Shown here in pieces: positions 6,594-14,022 of a DNA stretch of 15,106 nucleotides (the first letter of the stretch is position 1; each line of letters starts with the position of its first letter). The notes under the pieces were generated by a model. The model saw only the letters and a list, made by a program, of their open reading frames with translations. It searched no databases and was not told the origin of the DNA. Made by a program: the position numbers and the translations under genes. The DNA lies in NCBI RefSeq assembly GCF_019424165.1, contig NZ_JAHZAA010000047.1, positions 1 through 15,106 of the forward strand, in the 5' to 3' direction. Source of the DNA: Desulfovibrio sp. (GTDB taxonomy: Bacteria; Desulfobacterota; Desulfovibrionia; Desulfovibrionales; Desulfovibrionaceae).

Positions 6594-7829
6594 TTAGGGT
6601 TTACGCTTGGGGCAGTTAAAGTTGTTGAAGTCCGTTTCTGTCTTGTCAGTCACGCGTTCATCAAAAACCAGGGCGTGACCGCGCCAGTCGCGGATGACCG
6701 CATTGATTCTTTCCATATTCACGTAGGCCAGCAGGGCGGGCCAGCGGTCGGCCATGTCGCGCAGCATACGGGCATAGGTTACTTCGCCGCCGTGGAAGCC
6801 GTCAACAAATTCACAGTCGCCGGAGCCGAAGGTGCGCGGGTCTGTAAAGTCCACCATTTCTATGCCGCGCGCCATCAGGGCCTCTTTGAGGTGGAAAAGG
6901 TGGGGGTAGTCCGCCTCGCGCTGGCGCATGGCGTCCAGTACTTTGGTCGACAGGGGCGAAATAAAGACAAAAGTAGCGATGCCCCGTGATTTGAGGCGGC
7001 AGTAAATTTCAGCAAAGGCGTCCACATGGGCGGAGCTTATGCCGCCAGGGTCGCGGCTGCCCTCAAGGGGCCGGGCGTGGAAAAAGGCCTTGATGCCGTG
7101 CCGCACCTGAGTGAGGGTGTCTTCAAACTGGTAGTCAAAGGGGCGTTTTTGGCCTGTGGTTTCGGCAGTGTAGTACCACGAACCGTCAGGGCCGAAACCG
7201 TCATCGGTTTGTTGCGCCATGATGCCGTAACGTCCGGCGCGAAAGCCCCCGGCGGATTCCAGCAGTACCGGGGCAATGAAGTCGTGAAGGGAAACCTTGC
7301 CTTCCAGCAGCCAGGCCCAGGGTTTTTTCAGGCTTTCAAACCCGTAATTGTAGGAACCGCTGGTGGGCGGCTCATCCTTGAACGGGTCGGGATGCCACTG
7401 AGGCATGAACCACCAGAAATCCAGGCCGATGATGAGGGCCTCGGGCCGGTGCTCGGCCAGCATGGCGTCAATGGTGGACCGCAGCACGGAGAGGTTGCCC
7501 GCCGTGCCGCCCACGTTGAGGAAGGACTTGCGGAAATAGGCCGAACGGAACTGCATGACCCGCGAAGAGCCGACCGCCGCGATTTCCGGCTTGAGCTTGG
7601 CATATAACTGGAGCTTGTAGTCCACAAAGTCCTGTGAAACGCCGGAGCCGAAAATGGCAAAGCGCCCGGCAGCCTGATCTTCCACGGCGCGTTCCACAGC
7701 CACGTCGCCGCTTTTGTAGAGCCACCACACGGTATAGGGCAGCACCAAAAGGCAGGCCGCCACGACAAGAAGCAGCAGTACGCGGAAGTAGCGGTGAAGG
7801 TAGGCGGCTTCGGTGAGAATTTTGCTCAT
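6594..7829 (-). CDS. SGNH-like acyltransferase partner protein (AlgJ/DltD type) of an MBOAT system
   Basis: A 411-residue protein with one N-terminal membrane segment (about residues 16-37, LLLLVVAACLLVLPYTVWWLY) and the rest predicted to be extracytoplasmic. It shows the pattern of SGNH-like partners of MBOAT proteins. AAVGSSRVMQF at 84-94 carries the candidate nucleophile serine in GSSR, NVGGTAGNLS at 105-114 fits the Gly and Asn blocks, and VDGFHGG at 342-348 provides a candidate Asp343/His346 pair. In AlgJ/AlgX- and DltD-like systems such a protein takes an acyl group exported by the MBOAT protein and places it on a polymer outside the membrane. It starts 15 bases after the MBOAT stop codon, so the two are almost certainly co-transcribed. 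The acceptor polymer is unknown; nothing identifies alginate, cellulose or teichoic acid specifically. Confidence 0.8.
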   Translation of the reverse strand: MSKILTEAAYLHRYFRVLLLLVVAACLLVLPYTVWWLYKSGDVAVERAVEDQAAGRFAIFGSGVSQDFVDYKLQLYAKLKPEIAAVGSSRVMQFRSAYFRKSFLNVGGTAGNLSVLRSTIDAMLAEHRPEALIIGLDFWWFMPQWHPDPFKDEPPTSGSYNYGFESLKKPWAWLLEGKVSLHDFIAPVLLESAGGFRAGRYGIMAQQTDDGFGPDGSWYYTAETTGQKRPFDYQFEDTLTQVRHGIKAFFHARPLEGSRDPGGISSAHVDAFAEIYCRLKSRGIATFVFISPLSTKVLDAMRQREADYPHLFHLKEALMARGIEMVDFTDPRTFGSGDCEFVDGFHGGEVTYARMLRDMADRWPALLAYVNMERINAVIRDWRGHALVFDERVTDKTETDFNNFNCPKRKP

Positions 7830-7844
7830 GATGTGTCCGCCCCT

Positions 7845-9509
7845 CTAGAATTGAAAGTACAGGAAGGTCGCCTTGCGCGACACCAGAATAAGGGTCACGA
7901 ATGCGAGGCAGGCCAGGCCCGTTGCCCAGGCCGCCGATGGCCGCCAGCTCAGCAGCGGGCGTGTGCCGTCGCGCTTGCCGTGCAGCAGTTCGTGGCTGTT
8001 GGGGAAGGCCCATACAAGCACAAGGCTTATGCCAAGCAGGGCAAAGGGCATCCAGCCCTGAAAGTAGTTGTTGGGCAGCCAGCGGGCGGCCAGTGCGCCC
8101 ATTGCCGAAAGGCCGGAATGGTCCGCTACAAGCCCGGCGGCTTCAGCCGTGAACGGCCCGGCAAACATGGCCCCGTACATGGTCACAGCCCCGTCAAGGC
8201 TCACGGTGCGAAAGACCACCCAGCACAGGTTGATGCACATGAACGTGAAAAAAATGAAGAAGATGCGTAAGGGCAGCGTAGCCAGAACCCGCTCCGTCAG
8301 GCTGCCCTTGATGCAGGCGCGGAAAAAGTGGTTGATGCTCAGCATGGCCCCGTGCAGCGCGCCCCATATGATGAATGTCCAGCCCGCGCCGTGCCAGGCC
8401 CCGCCTATGAGCATGGTCAGAAAGAGGTTGCGGTACTGCATGACCCGCCCTTTGCGGTTACCGCCCAGGGGGATGTACAGAAAGTCTCGCAGCCAGGAAC
8501 TCAGGGTGATGTGCCAGCGCCGCCAGAAGTCAACAATGCCCGTTGCCTTGTAGGGCGAATCAAAGTTTTCCGGCAGCCGCAGGCCCAGCATGAGGCCAAG
8601 GCCGATGGCCATATCGGTATAGCCGGAAAAGTCGAAGTACAACTGAAAGGTATAGCAGAAAGAACCCAGCCAGGCTTCGGCCCCGCTGACGGGAAAGGCT
8701 TTTTCCGCCGCATTGAATACGGCATTGGCGTACACGGCCAGGCCGTCGGCCAGCAGTACTTTTTTGGCCAGCCCGATGGTGAAAAGGGTGAACCCCTGGG
8801 CCAGCCCTTCGGAGGTGGAACCGGAAAGTTCGTCAAGCTGCGGTCCCATTTGCTCATAACGCACGATGGGGCCGGAAATCACGTAGGGAAAACAGGCCGA
8901 AAAAAGCGCGTGCCGTGAAAGGCCCTGGGGCGTTACCTGCCGCCGGTATACGCTGACGAGCCAGGCGATCTGTATAAAGGTGTAAAAAGAAATGCCGAGC
9001 GGCAGTCCCGGCGGGGTGAAGTTCCACTCCGCGCCCATGAGCAGGGCCAGATTCTGGGCGAAAAACCACGAATACTTGAACCAGAGCAGGGGGAGCAGGT
9101 TCAGGATCAGGGCCAGGGTCAGCAGCCCCTTGCGGCTGCATGCCCAGCAACCCAGACGTTTGAGGCCGCCGTTACTGAAAAGCTGGCGGCTGCCGCGCGG
9201 GCTGCCGATGGGTTGCCCGTCCGCCCCTGCCTCGCCGTGGGGTGGCGCTGCGTGGGCTGCGCCGTCAGTGCCGGGGCCGGCCGCGGCTGCGCTTTCCGGC
9301 GCGGCCAGAGCCAGGGCAAAGGCGTAGTTCATGATCAGTATGCCCGCCAGAAGCAGCAGAAAGGGCAGACCCCAGAGGGCATAAAATACGGTGGAAAAGA
9401 GCAGCAGAACAAGGCTCAGCCGTGCGGGGCCGAACCCCGCCGCCAGCCGCCAGCACAGCAGCAGAAGAGGCAGAAACAGAAAAAGAAAGGAATAGGAATT
9501 GAACAGCAT
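7845..9509 (-). CDS. MBOAT-family membrane-bound O-acyltransferase
   Basis: A 554-residue polytopic membrane protein of the AlgI/DltB type. Family landmarks are PLGISFYTF at 170-178, the QLYFDFSGYTDMAIGLGLMLG block at 289-309, and FWRRWHITLSSWLRDFLYIPLGG at 328-350 with His333. The catalytic-type motif GGAWHGAGWTFIIWGALHG at 369-387 contains His373 and His386. The protein moves an acyl group, commonly acetyl, across the membrane for O-acylation of a polymer by an SGNH-like partner; that partner is encoded 15 bases downstream. ATG 9509 is chosen because GGGAGG lies six bases upstream and the protein then starts with LFNSYSFLFLF, typical of the family. Residues 71-125 form an Ala/Gly/Pro-rich loop with no family counterpart that I recognise. 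A hairpin, CCCGGC/GCCGGG at 9546-9565, sits in the leader. Confidence 0.92.
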   Translation of the reverse strand: MLFNSYSFLFLFLPLLLLCWRLAAGFGPARLSLVLLLFSTVFYALWGLPFLLLLAGILIMNYAFALALAAPESAAAAGPGTDGAAHAAPPHGEAGADGQPIGSPRGSRQLFSNGGLKRLGCWACSRKGLLTLALILNLLPLLWFKYSWFFAQNLALLMGAEWNFTPPGLPLGISFYTFIQIAWLVSVYRRQVTPQGLSRHALFSACFPYVISGPIVRYEQMGPQLDELSGSTSEGLAQGFTLFTIGLAKKVLLADGLAVYANAVFNAAEKAFPVSGAEAWLGSFCYTFQLYFDFSGYTDMAIGLGLMLGLRLPENFDSPYKATGIVDFWRRWHITLSSWLRDFLYIPLGGNRKGRVMQYRNLFLTMLIGGAWHGAGWTFIIWGALHGAMLSINHFFRACIKGSLTERVLATLPLRIFFIFFTFMCINLCWVVFRTVSLDGAVTMYGAMFAGPFTAEAAGLVADHSGLSAMGALAARWLPNNYFQGWMPFALLGISLVLVWAFPNSHELLHGKRDGTRPLLSWRPSAAWATGLACLAFVTLILVSRKATFLYFQF

Positions 9510-9607
9510 ACGCAGCCTCCCCCCGGAATGCGGACTCTGAAAGCCCCCGGCAGGAAAAGGCCGGGACTCCACAGCAGCACAAACCCGCTACGGCAGACGC
9601 TGGGCAC

Positions 9608-9638
9608 AAAAAAGCACTGGGCAAACTGCGGCCCGTGC
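9608..9638 (-). terminator. Intrinsic terminator of the HU/IHF-family gene
   Basis: On the minus strand GCACGGGC (9638-9631) pairs with GCCC-A-GTGC (9622-9614), with one bulged base, and is followed by six Ts (9613-9608). It lies about 90 bases after the HU/IHF stop codon and about 100 bases before the MBOAT start. The MBOAT operon therefore probably uses its own promoter or readthrough. Confidence 0.72.
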
Positions 9639-9725
9639 AACGGCTGGCCGGTAAAAGAAACGCAAGAGCCTTCGCTGCGGTGCCCAGCGGATGTCCGCCG
9701 TGAAGGCGCAGGCGTAACGGCGCGG

Positions 9726-10013
9726 CTAGGGATTCAGTTCTGAGCGGAATTTCCGCGACAGACGAAAGACCATAACTTTGCGCGGGGGCAGGGTAATGGT
9801 CTCATCAGTCTTGGGATTACGTCCTTTGCGTGAGGCCTTGTCATAACATTCAAACTTGCCGAAACCGCTGATCAGCAGAGCACGGTCCTTTTTAATGGCC
9901 GTTTTCATGATTTCCAGCAGTTTTTCAACCACGTTTTTCACGTCAACGCGGTTTTTGTCGGTTTCTTCGTAGATGGCCTCCACGATATCCGCTTTGGTCA
10001 GAGTTTTCTTCAT
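9726..10013 (-). CDS. HU/IHF-family nucleoid-associated DNA-binding protein
   Basis: A 95-residue small basic protein of the normal length for the family. It begins MKKTLTKADIVEAIYEET and has the alpha-helical dimerisation half, then ISGFGKFECYDK at about 49-60. The DNA-binding arm follows, with RKGRNPKTDETITLPPRKVMVF at about 63-84; GRNPKT and the arm proline are family hallmarks. The RNPKT plus LPPRKVMVFRLSRKFRSELN ending resembles the IHF alpha side more than classical HU, but several paralogues are common in this group, so no symbol is given. Its role is bending and compacting DNA and helping regulatory complexes assemble. Start 10013 has GGAG eight bases upstream; longer frames add unlikely sequence. 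It is divergent from the radical SAM gene. Confidence 0.92.
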   Translation of the reverse strand: MKKTLTKADIVEAIYEETDKNRVDVKNVVEKLLEIMKTAIKKDRALLISGFGKFECYDKASRKGRNPKTDETITLPPRKVMVFRLSRKFRSELNP

Positions 10014-10102
10014 TGTGAGTTCTCCGGCGCGTGTTGTGGCGCTGGTATGTCTGTCACAAACATGGTCCTGACAGGTATGGCCAAATGGTAAATAAAGGCT
10101 CA

Positions 10103-10114
10103 CTTCACATGAAG
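10103..10114. promoter_or_regulatory. Inverted repeat in the divergent intergenic region
   Basis: CTTCA-CA-TGAAG forms a 5+5 palindrome that overlaps the proposed -35 of the plus-strand promoter. It could be an operator for a dimeric regulator. No regulator gene nearby supports a specific assignment. Confidence 0.3.
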
Positions 10115-10132
10115 GGCACTTTTGTGTAAAAT
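10104..10132 (+). promoter_or_regulatory. Candidate promoter of the radical SAM gene
   Basis: TTCACA (10104-10109) as -35, a 17-base spacer, and TAAAAT (10127-10132) as -10. Initiation near 10139 would give a leader of about 100 bases. The -10 overlaps that of the opposing promoter. Confidence 0.5.
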
Positions 10133-10156
10133 ACACGCAACTAACGGGCAGAGCAA
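10128..10156 (-). promoter_or_regulatory. Candidate promoter of the HU/IHF-family gene
   Basis: On the minus strand TTGCTC (10156-10151) as -35, a 17-base spacer, and TATTTT (10133-10128) as -10. Initiation near 10121 would give a leader of about 108 bases. The -10 lies in the palindrome GTGTA-AAA-TACAC (10124-10136), shared with the plus-strand promoter. Confidence 0.5.
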
Positions 10157-10237
10157 GATTTTTCTTAAAAATTGCCTTCTTGCCGAAAGAATGGCCGCAG
10201 TGCGCGCCGCACATGGCTTCACAGGCATCGAGTATAT

Positions 10238-11428
10238 ATGAAAACGGTATCTGCCCGAATTTTTTCTTTAACCCTGCCCTGGTTTCTGCCTGCGCCGCAT
10301 GCTTGTGCGCTCGTGCCGGTCTTTCTTCCTTTCAGGGGCTGCCCGGTGCGTTGCGTTTTTTGTGCGCAGGATGTGCAGACAGGTTTCGTTTCTGCGGCGT
10401 GTCCGGCAGGGGCAGAACCCGATAATGCTTTTGCGCCGCGCACTGCCCTGGCTACTGCTGCGGGCCACTCTCTCCCGTCTCCTCCGCGTCCGTCTCTGCC
10501 GCTTGATGCCCTGTTGCATGAAACGCGGGGCAATCTTGAGCGCCGTCATGCCCTCGGCCTGCCCCCCGCAGAACTGGCTTTTTACGGCGGCACATTTACC
10601 GCCATGCCCGAAGGCGATCAGGCCGCCTGCCTTGATCTGGCTGCCCTGGCGCTTGCGCGGGGCTGGATACGTTCTTTCCGCTGTTCCACACGGCCGGATT
10701 GCGTGACCGCTCCTGTGCTTGAGCGCCTGTGCTCGGCGGGTTGCCGCTGTGTGGAACTGGGCGTGCAGAGTTTTTCCGATGCGGCGCTGGCTGCATCGTC
10801 GCGCGGGTATGACGGAGCTACGGCCCTGCGCGCCTGCGCTCTTGTAAAGGATGCGGGGCTGACACTGGGCGTTCAGCTTTTGCCGGGCATGCCGGGGCAT
10901 GCCCCGGCGGATTTTCTGGCTGACGTGCCGCTGGCCTTGCGCGCCGGAGCGGACATGCTGCGCTTCTACCCCTGTCTGGTACTCGAAGGTACGGCCCTTG
11001 CGCGTATGTGGCGGCAGGGGACCTACAGCCCGTGGCCGCTTGAGGCGACGCTGGACCTGCTGGCGCAGGGCTGGCTGCTGGCTCAGGCTGCCCATGTGCC
11101 TGTGATCCGGATGGGGCTTGCCCCTGAAGCCGCTCTGGACGGGGCTGTGCTGGCCGGGCCTGTTGACCGGTCTTTGGGCAGCCGCGTCATGGGGCGCGCC
11201 CTGCTGCGTGCGGTGTGCCGCGCTGTGGAAACGGCGGGCGATGCTTCGGGGGCGTCCTGCGCTCCTGTTCTTTCGCATTTGCGTTTGCCGAAGTCCTGCC
11301 AGGGATACATCTGGGGAACGCGGGGCGAGTTGCGCCCCGCCTGGGCCGCTCTGGGACTTGAGCCGAAAAACGCGCGTTTTGATACTGCCTGCGGGCAGAC
11401 CCTCTTGCTGACCCTCACCTGTTCCTGA
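10238..11428 (+). CDS. Elp3-like radical SAM protein without acetyltransferase domain
   Basis: A 396-residue radical SAM enzyme. The 4Fe-4S site is CPVRCVFC (CX3CX2C; Cys35, Cys39, Cys42) just after LVPVFLPFRG. AFYGGTFTAMP at about 115-124 and ELGVQSFSDAAL, followed by GLTLGVQLLPGMPGH, are typical of the Elp3/oxygen-independent-coproporphyrinogen-oxidase-like branch. The GNAT acetyltransferase domain of true Elp3 is absent, as in the shorter bacterial relatives, whose substrates are unknown. Residues 51-90, between the cluster motif and YGGTFT, form an Ala/Pro-rich insertion. ATG 10238 is chosen because the protein then starts shortly before the conserved block, but the upstream GAG is a weak ribosome-binding site; the in-frame ATG 10172 adds an arginine-rich stretch that does not look real. 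It is divergent from the HU/IHF gene, and no functional partner is adjacent. Confidence 0.85.
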   Translation: MKTVSARIFSLTLPWFLPAPHACALVPVFLPFRGCPVRCVFCAQDVQTGFVSAACPAGAEPDNAFAPRTALATAAGHSLPSPPRPSLPLDALLHETRGNLERRHALGLPPAELAFYGGTFTAMPEGDQAACLDLAALALARGWIRSFRCSTRPDCVTAPVLERLCSAGCRCVELGVQSFSDAALAASSRGYDGATALRACALVKDAGLTLGVQLLPGMPGHAPADFLADVPLALRAGADMLRFYPCLVLEGTALARMWRQGTYSPWPLEATLDLLAQGWLLAQAAHVPVIRMGLAPEAALDGAVLAGPVDRSLGSRVMGRALLRAVCRAVETAGDASGASCAPVLSHLRLPKSCQGYIWGTRGELRPAWAALGLEPKNARFDTACGQTLLLTLTCS

Positions 11429-11454
11429 TTACAAGCTGCTCTGGGCTGTTCCGA

Positions 11455-11492
11455 CCCTCCTGGCTTCCGGCCAGATATGGGCGGGCTTTTTT
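11455..11492 (+). terminator. Possible terminator of the radical SAM gene
   Basis: CTGGC (11460-11464) and GCCAG (11470-11474) form a hairpin, extendable by CCC/GGG across an internal loop. A run of six Ts follows at 11487-11492. The distance between stem and T run is larger than usual, so this is tentative. Confidence 0.4.
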
Positions 11493-11652
11493 CCGGCATT
11501 TTCACGCGGGCTTTCTTGCTGTCCCCTTTGTGGCGGTTTGCCGGACGGCCCGTCTATTGTCATTATTTTTTTATATGATTTTATATATTTAATATGTACG
11601 GCTTTTACATTATCCGGTAATAATAATCTTTTTTAAAAAAATGCCTGCCAGG

Positions 11653-11658
11653 TATAAT
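11653..11658 (+). promoter_or_regulatory. Perfect -10 hexamer upstream of the chemoreceptor
   Basis: TATAAT at 11653-11658 matches the sigma-70 -10 consensus, but the -35 position only offers T-rich sequence around 11629-11635. It may be a second, housekeeping start for the chemoreceptor, or chance in AT-rich DNA. Confidence 0.3.
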
Positions 11659-11682
11659 AAGTTTTGCAATAAAAGCCGAAAA
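11657..11682 (+). promoter_or_regulatory. Candidate sigma-28 (FliA) promoter of the chemoreceptor gene
   Basis: ATAAGTTT (11657-11664) resembles the sigma-28 -35 TAAAGTTT (6 of 8), and GCCGAAAA (11675-11682) resembles the -10 GCCGATAA (7 of 8). The spacing is 10 bases where 11 is usual. Chemoreceptor genes are often expressed by the flagellar sigma factor, which supports the reading. A sigma-70 reading of the same stretch (TTTGCA, 16 bases, TATATA at 11685-11690) is also possible. Confidence 0.45.
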
Positions 11683-11846
11683 GCTATATAGGTTCAATTA
11701 GACTGATACCAGTTTTTTGATTCCTCCTGTTTTTTCCTTCCGGGTCACTTCCTGTCCGCTCCTCTGCCATTGACCTCTCGCAGGCCTGAACAGGCTGTGT
11801 TTTTGGCTGTTAATCCACAAGACTTACGAGTTCAAAGGGGCTGTAT

Positions 11847-13937
11847 ATGAAAATGGGAATCATGAGCAAAATGATGCTCAACATTTTAGTTCCGTCCATG
11901 TTGGGGCTGACCGCAGTGTGCGTTTTCAGCTATTGGCGGGCGGAAACATCGCTGACACAGCAAATAGCGCACGAGCTGAATACGGTTATCGACAAGCAGG
12001 TGCATGGCCTTGCCACTGTGCAGCAGATGACGCGCGGTCTCATGAAAACCAGCGCCGAGTCCAATCATGTTAAAAATGCATTGCTTCGCCGCGGCTCTTC
12101 GCAGTCCGTTATCGAGGTTGTCTACGATGCCGAGCGGGTACCTTATGGGTCAGAAGACGTGCAGAATGTCCTTGATGACCTTACGGAGCACTTCGGCATA
12201 GTGGATGGAGCCGGCCTGCTTGACCTTGAAGGCAGGGTTGTCGCCCATACCAGCAGGGATCTTGTGGGACGGGGCATGGGGGAGCGCCGGTCTGTGAACG
12301 CGGCCCTTCAGGGCAACATGGGCATTGAAAACCTGCCCAACCACGCAGGAGAACTCGCCACCATCATCACGACTCCGGTTATGAAGGACGGCAAACCCCA
12401 GGGCGTGCTCTATGCATACATGAGCCTTCCTCGCCTGAGCGCCGGAACAACGGATACCATCAAGATCGGAAAGGACGGTTTTTGCGCGGTCTATGACAGC
12501 GAGGGCCGGGTGCTCATGCACCCAGACAAGAGCTTGATCGGCACTGACGGCAGCAGTCAGCCCCATGTCAGGGCGGCTCTGAGCAATGGCAGCGGCCGGG
12601 TGGTTTATGACCAGAACGATACAGAAATGGTGGCCTATTACCGGCACATGCCGGAAAGCAACTGGCACGTGGTGCTGGTAGGCGACAGAGACGAACTGCT
12701 GGAACCTGCCAGAAACCTTCTGAAAGAAAACATGCTCATGGGCGGAGTTGCCATTCTTGTGGTTGGCTGCATCATCATCGTTGTGGCCCGGGGTATTGCG
12801 CGCTCCATCAAGGCCGGTGAAAACTATGTGCAGGCCGTTGCCGGCGGCAATTTCAATCCCTCGACGCAGGAAGAAACGGAGCTGGCACAGGCAGCCAGGC
12901 GCGGTGACGAGATAGGTGGTCTTTCGAAGGGCATTCAGGGAATGGTAGGCAAGTTGCGCAGTCTGTTCAGCGACAGCGAGGAAAAGAACCGTCTGGCCGA
13001 GGTTGCCAAAACTGAAGCCGAAGAAGCCATGGGAGAAGCCCAGGAGGCGCGCAAACAGGCGGAAAACGCCCGGCAGGAAGGCATGCTGGCCGCCGCCGGG
13101 CAACTGGAAGCCGTGGCGGGGATTATTTCTTCCGCGTCTACCCAGCTTTCTGCCCAGATCGAGCAGTCCGACCGCAGTGCCGCCGAATCGTCCCAGCGCC
13201 TTTCCGAGGCTGCCACGGCCATGAACCAGATGAATGCCACCGTTCAGGAAGTGGCGCACAATGCGGCCGCTGCTTCTTCGGCATCAAAAGAAACCAAGGA
13301 AAAGGCCCATGCCGGCGCCCAGATTGTGGAGCAGGCCGTGCGCAGTATAGAAGCAGTACGACATGTGTCGGAAGAGCTTAAAAGCGACATGGCCGAGCTT
13401 GGCGAGCATGCCCGGAGCATCACGCGCATCATGAATGTTATTTCAGATATCGCAGACCAGACCAATCTGCTGGCCCTCAATGCGGCCATTGAAGCCGCCC
13501 GCGCCGGCGATGCCGGCAGGGGTTTTGCCGTGGTGGCCGACGAGGTGCGCAAGCTGGCTGAAAAGACCATGGCTTCCACCCATGATGTGAGCGCGGCTAT
13601 CCAGGCCATACAAAACAGTACGGCAAAAAGTATGAGTTCGGCAGACAATGCCGTAAACCAGATCGCGCAGGCAACCGATTACGCCAGCGAGTCCGGCCAG
13701 GCCCTGCGGGAAATCGTGGCGACTGTGGAAGGCACTTCGGATCAGGTCAATGCCATCGCCACTGCCAGCGAAGAGCAGTCTGCCGCCAGTGATGAAATCA
13801 ACCAGAGCATCGTGCAGGTGAACGAGATGGCGCGGCAAAGCGCCATGGCCATGGCCGAGGCCGCGCAGTCTGTCGCAGAATTGGCGGCTCAGGCGCACAC
13901 TCTCAAGAACCTCATTGCACAAATGAAGCTCGGTTAG
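11847..13937 (+). CDS. Methyl-accepting chemotaxis protein with periplasmic Cache sensor
   Basis: A complete 696-residue chemoreceptor. The first membrane helix spans about residues 11-30. A periplasmic region of about 260 residues shows double-Cache features (GLLDLEGRVVAHT, TPVMKDGKPQGVLYAYM, FCAVYDSEGRVLMHPD, NWHVVLVGD). The second membrane helix is at about 296-316, followed by a HAMP segment and an Ala/Glu/Gln-rich coiled coil (about 381-425). The signalling hairpin tip is DIADQTNLLALNAAIEAARAGDAGRGFAVVADEVRKLAEKT at about 532-573. It relays ligand occupancy to CheA/CheW and is methylated on flanking glutamates and glutamines. No C-terminal CheR-docking pentapeptide is present. Start 11847 has AAGGGG six bases upstream. 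Cache sensors often bind amino acids, carboxylates or other small molecules, but the ligand cannot be read here. The gene is monocistronic, with its own terminator and a sigma-28-like promoter. Confidence 0.96.
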   Translation: MKMGIMSKMMLNILVPSMLGLTAVCVFSYWRAETSLTQQIAHELNTVIDKQVHGLATVQQMTRGLMKTSAESNHVKNALLRRGSSQSVIEVVYDAERVPYGSEDVQNVLDDLTEHFGIVDGAGLLDLEGRVVAHTSRDLVGRGMGERRSVNAALQGNMGIENLPNHAGELATIITTPVMKDGKPQGVLYAYMSLPRLSAGTTDTIKIGKDGFCAVYDSEGRVLMHPDKSLIGTDGSSQPHVRAALSNGSGRVVYDQNDTEMVAYYRHMPESNWHVVLVGDRDELLEPARNLLKENMLMGGVAILVVGCIIIVVARGIARSIKAGENYVQAVAGGNFNPSTQEETELAQAARRGDEIGGLSKGIQGMVGKLRSLFSDSEEKNRLAEVAKTEAEEAMGEAQEARKQAENARQEGMLAAAGQLEAVAGIISSASTQLSAQIEQSDRSAAESSQRLSEAATAMNQMNATVQEVAHNAAAASSASKETKEKAHAGAQIVEQAVRSIEAVRHVSEELKSDMAELGEHARSITRIMNVISDIADQTNLLALNAAIEAARAGDAGRGFAVVADEVRKLAEKTMASTHDVSAAIQAIQNSTAKSMSSADNAVNQIAQATDYASESGQALREIVATVEGTSDQVNAIATASEEQSAASDEINQSIVQVNEMARQSAMAMAEAAQSVAELAAQAHTLKNLIAQMKLG

Positions 13938-13990
13938 CGTTCGGGCAGGCCCGGCACACCGTTGGGCAGTCAGTGCAAGAGTACATGTTA

Positions 13991-14022
13991 AAAGCCCCCG
14001 CGTTCAGGCGCGGGGGCTTTTT
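13991..14022 (+). terminator. Strong intrinsic terminator of the chemoreceptor gene
   Basis: AAAGCCCCCGCG (13991-14002) and CGCGGGGGCTTT (14009-14020) form a perfect 12-bp stem with a six-base loop, followed by Ts to 14022. It lies 53 bases after the stop codon. Because the stem starts with AAA it could also work on the minus strand. Confidence 0.93.

Larger units (their letters stand above)
11493..11846. other. AT-rich intergenic region upstream of the chemoreceptor
   Basis: No gene is seen in this stretch. Bases 11560-11700 are strikingly AT-rich against the GC-rich neighbours, with runs of T and A and several TATA-like elements. A sigma-28-like promoter and a perfect TATAAT hexamer are listed separately. 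The remainder (11700-11834) is pyrimidine-rich leader ending in the chemoreceptor ribosome-binding site AAGGGG at 11835-11840. Confidence 0.6.

Noticed and set aside
5752..6597. Plus-strand open frame opposite the start of the Sel1-repeat gene
   Set aside because: It is an irregular sequence rich in Gly, Arg and Cys that spans coding and non-coding DNA antisense to the Sel1 gene.
10268..11278. 336-codon minus-strand open frame opposite the radical SAM gene
   Set aside because: The translation is arginine/glutamine-rich with no fold signature, and the plus strand carries clear radical SAM motifs.
11781..11804. CAGGCCTGAACAGGCTG followed by Ts as a terminator or attenuator before the chemoreceptor
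   Set aside because: The GCCTG/CAGGC arms are separated by only two bases, too tight for a stable hairpin loop.
12150..13259. 369-codon minus-strand open frame opposite the chemoreceptor
   Set aside because: It is a histidine-rich shadow of the chemoreceptor codons with no ribosome-binding site.
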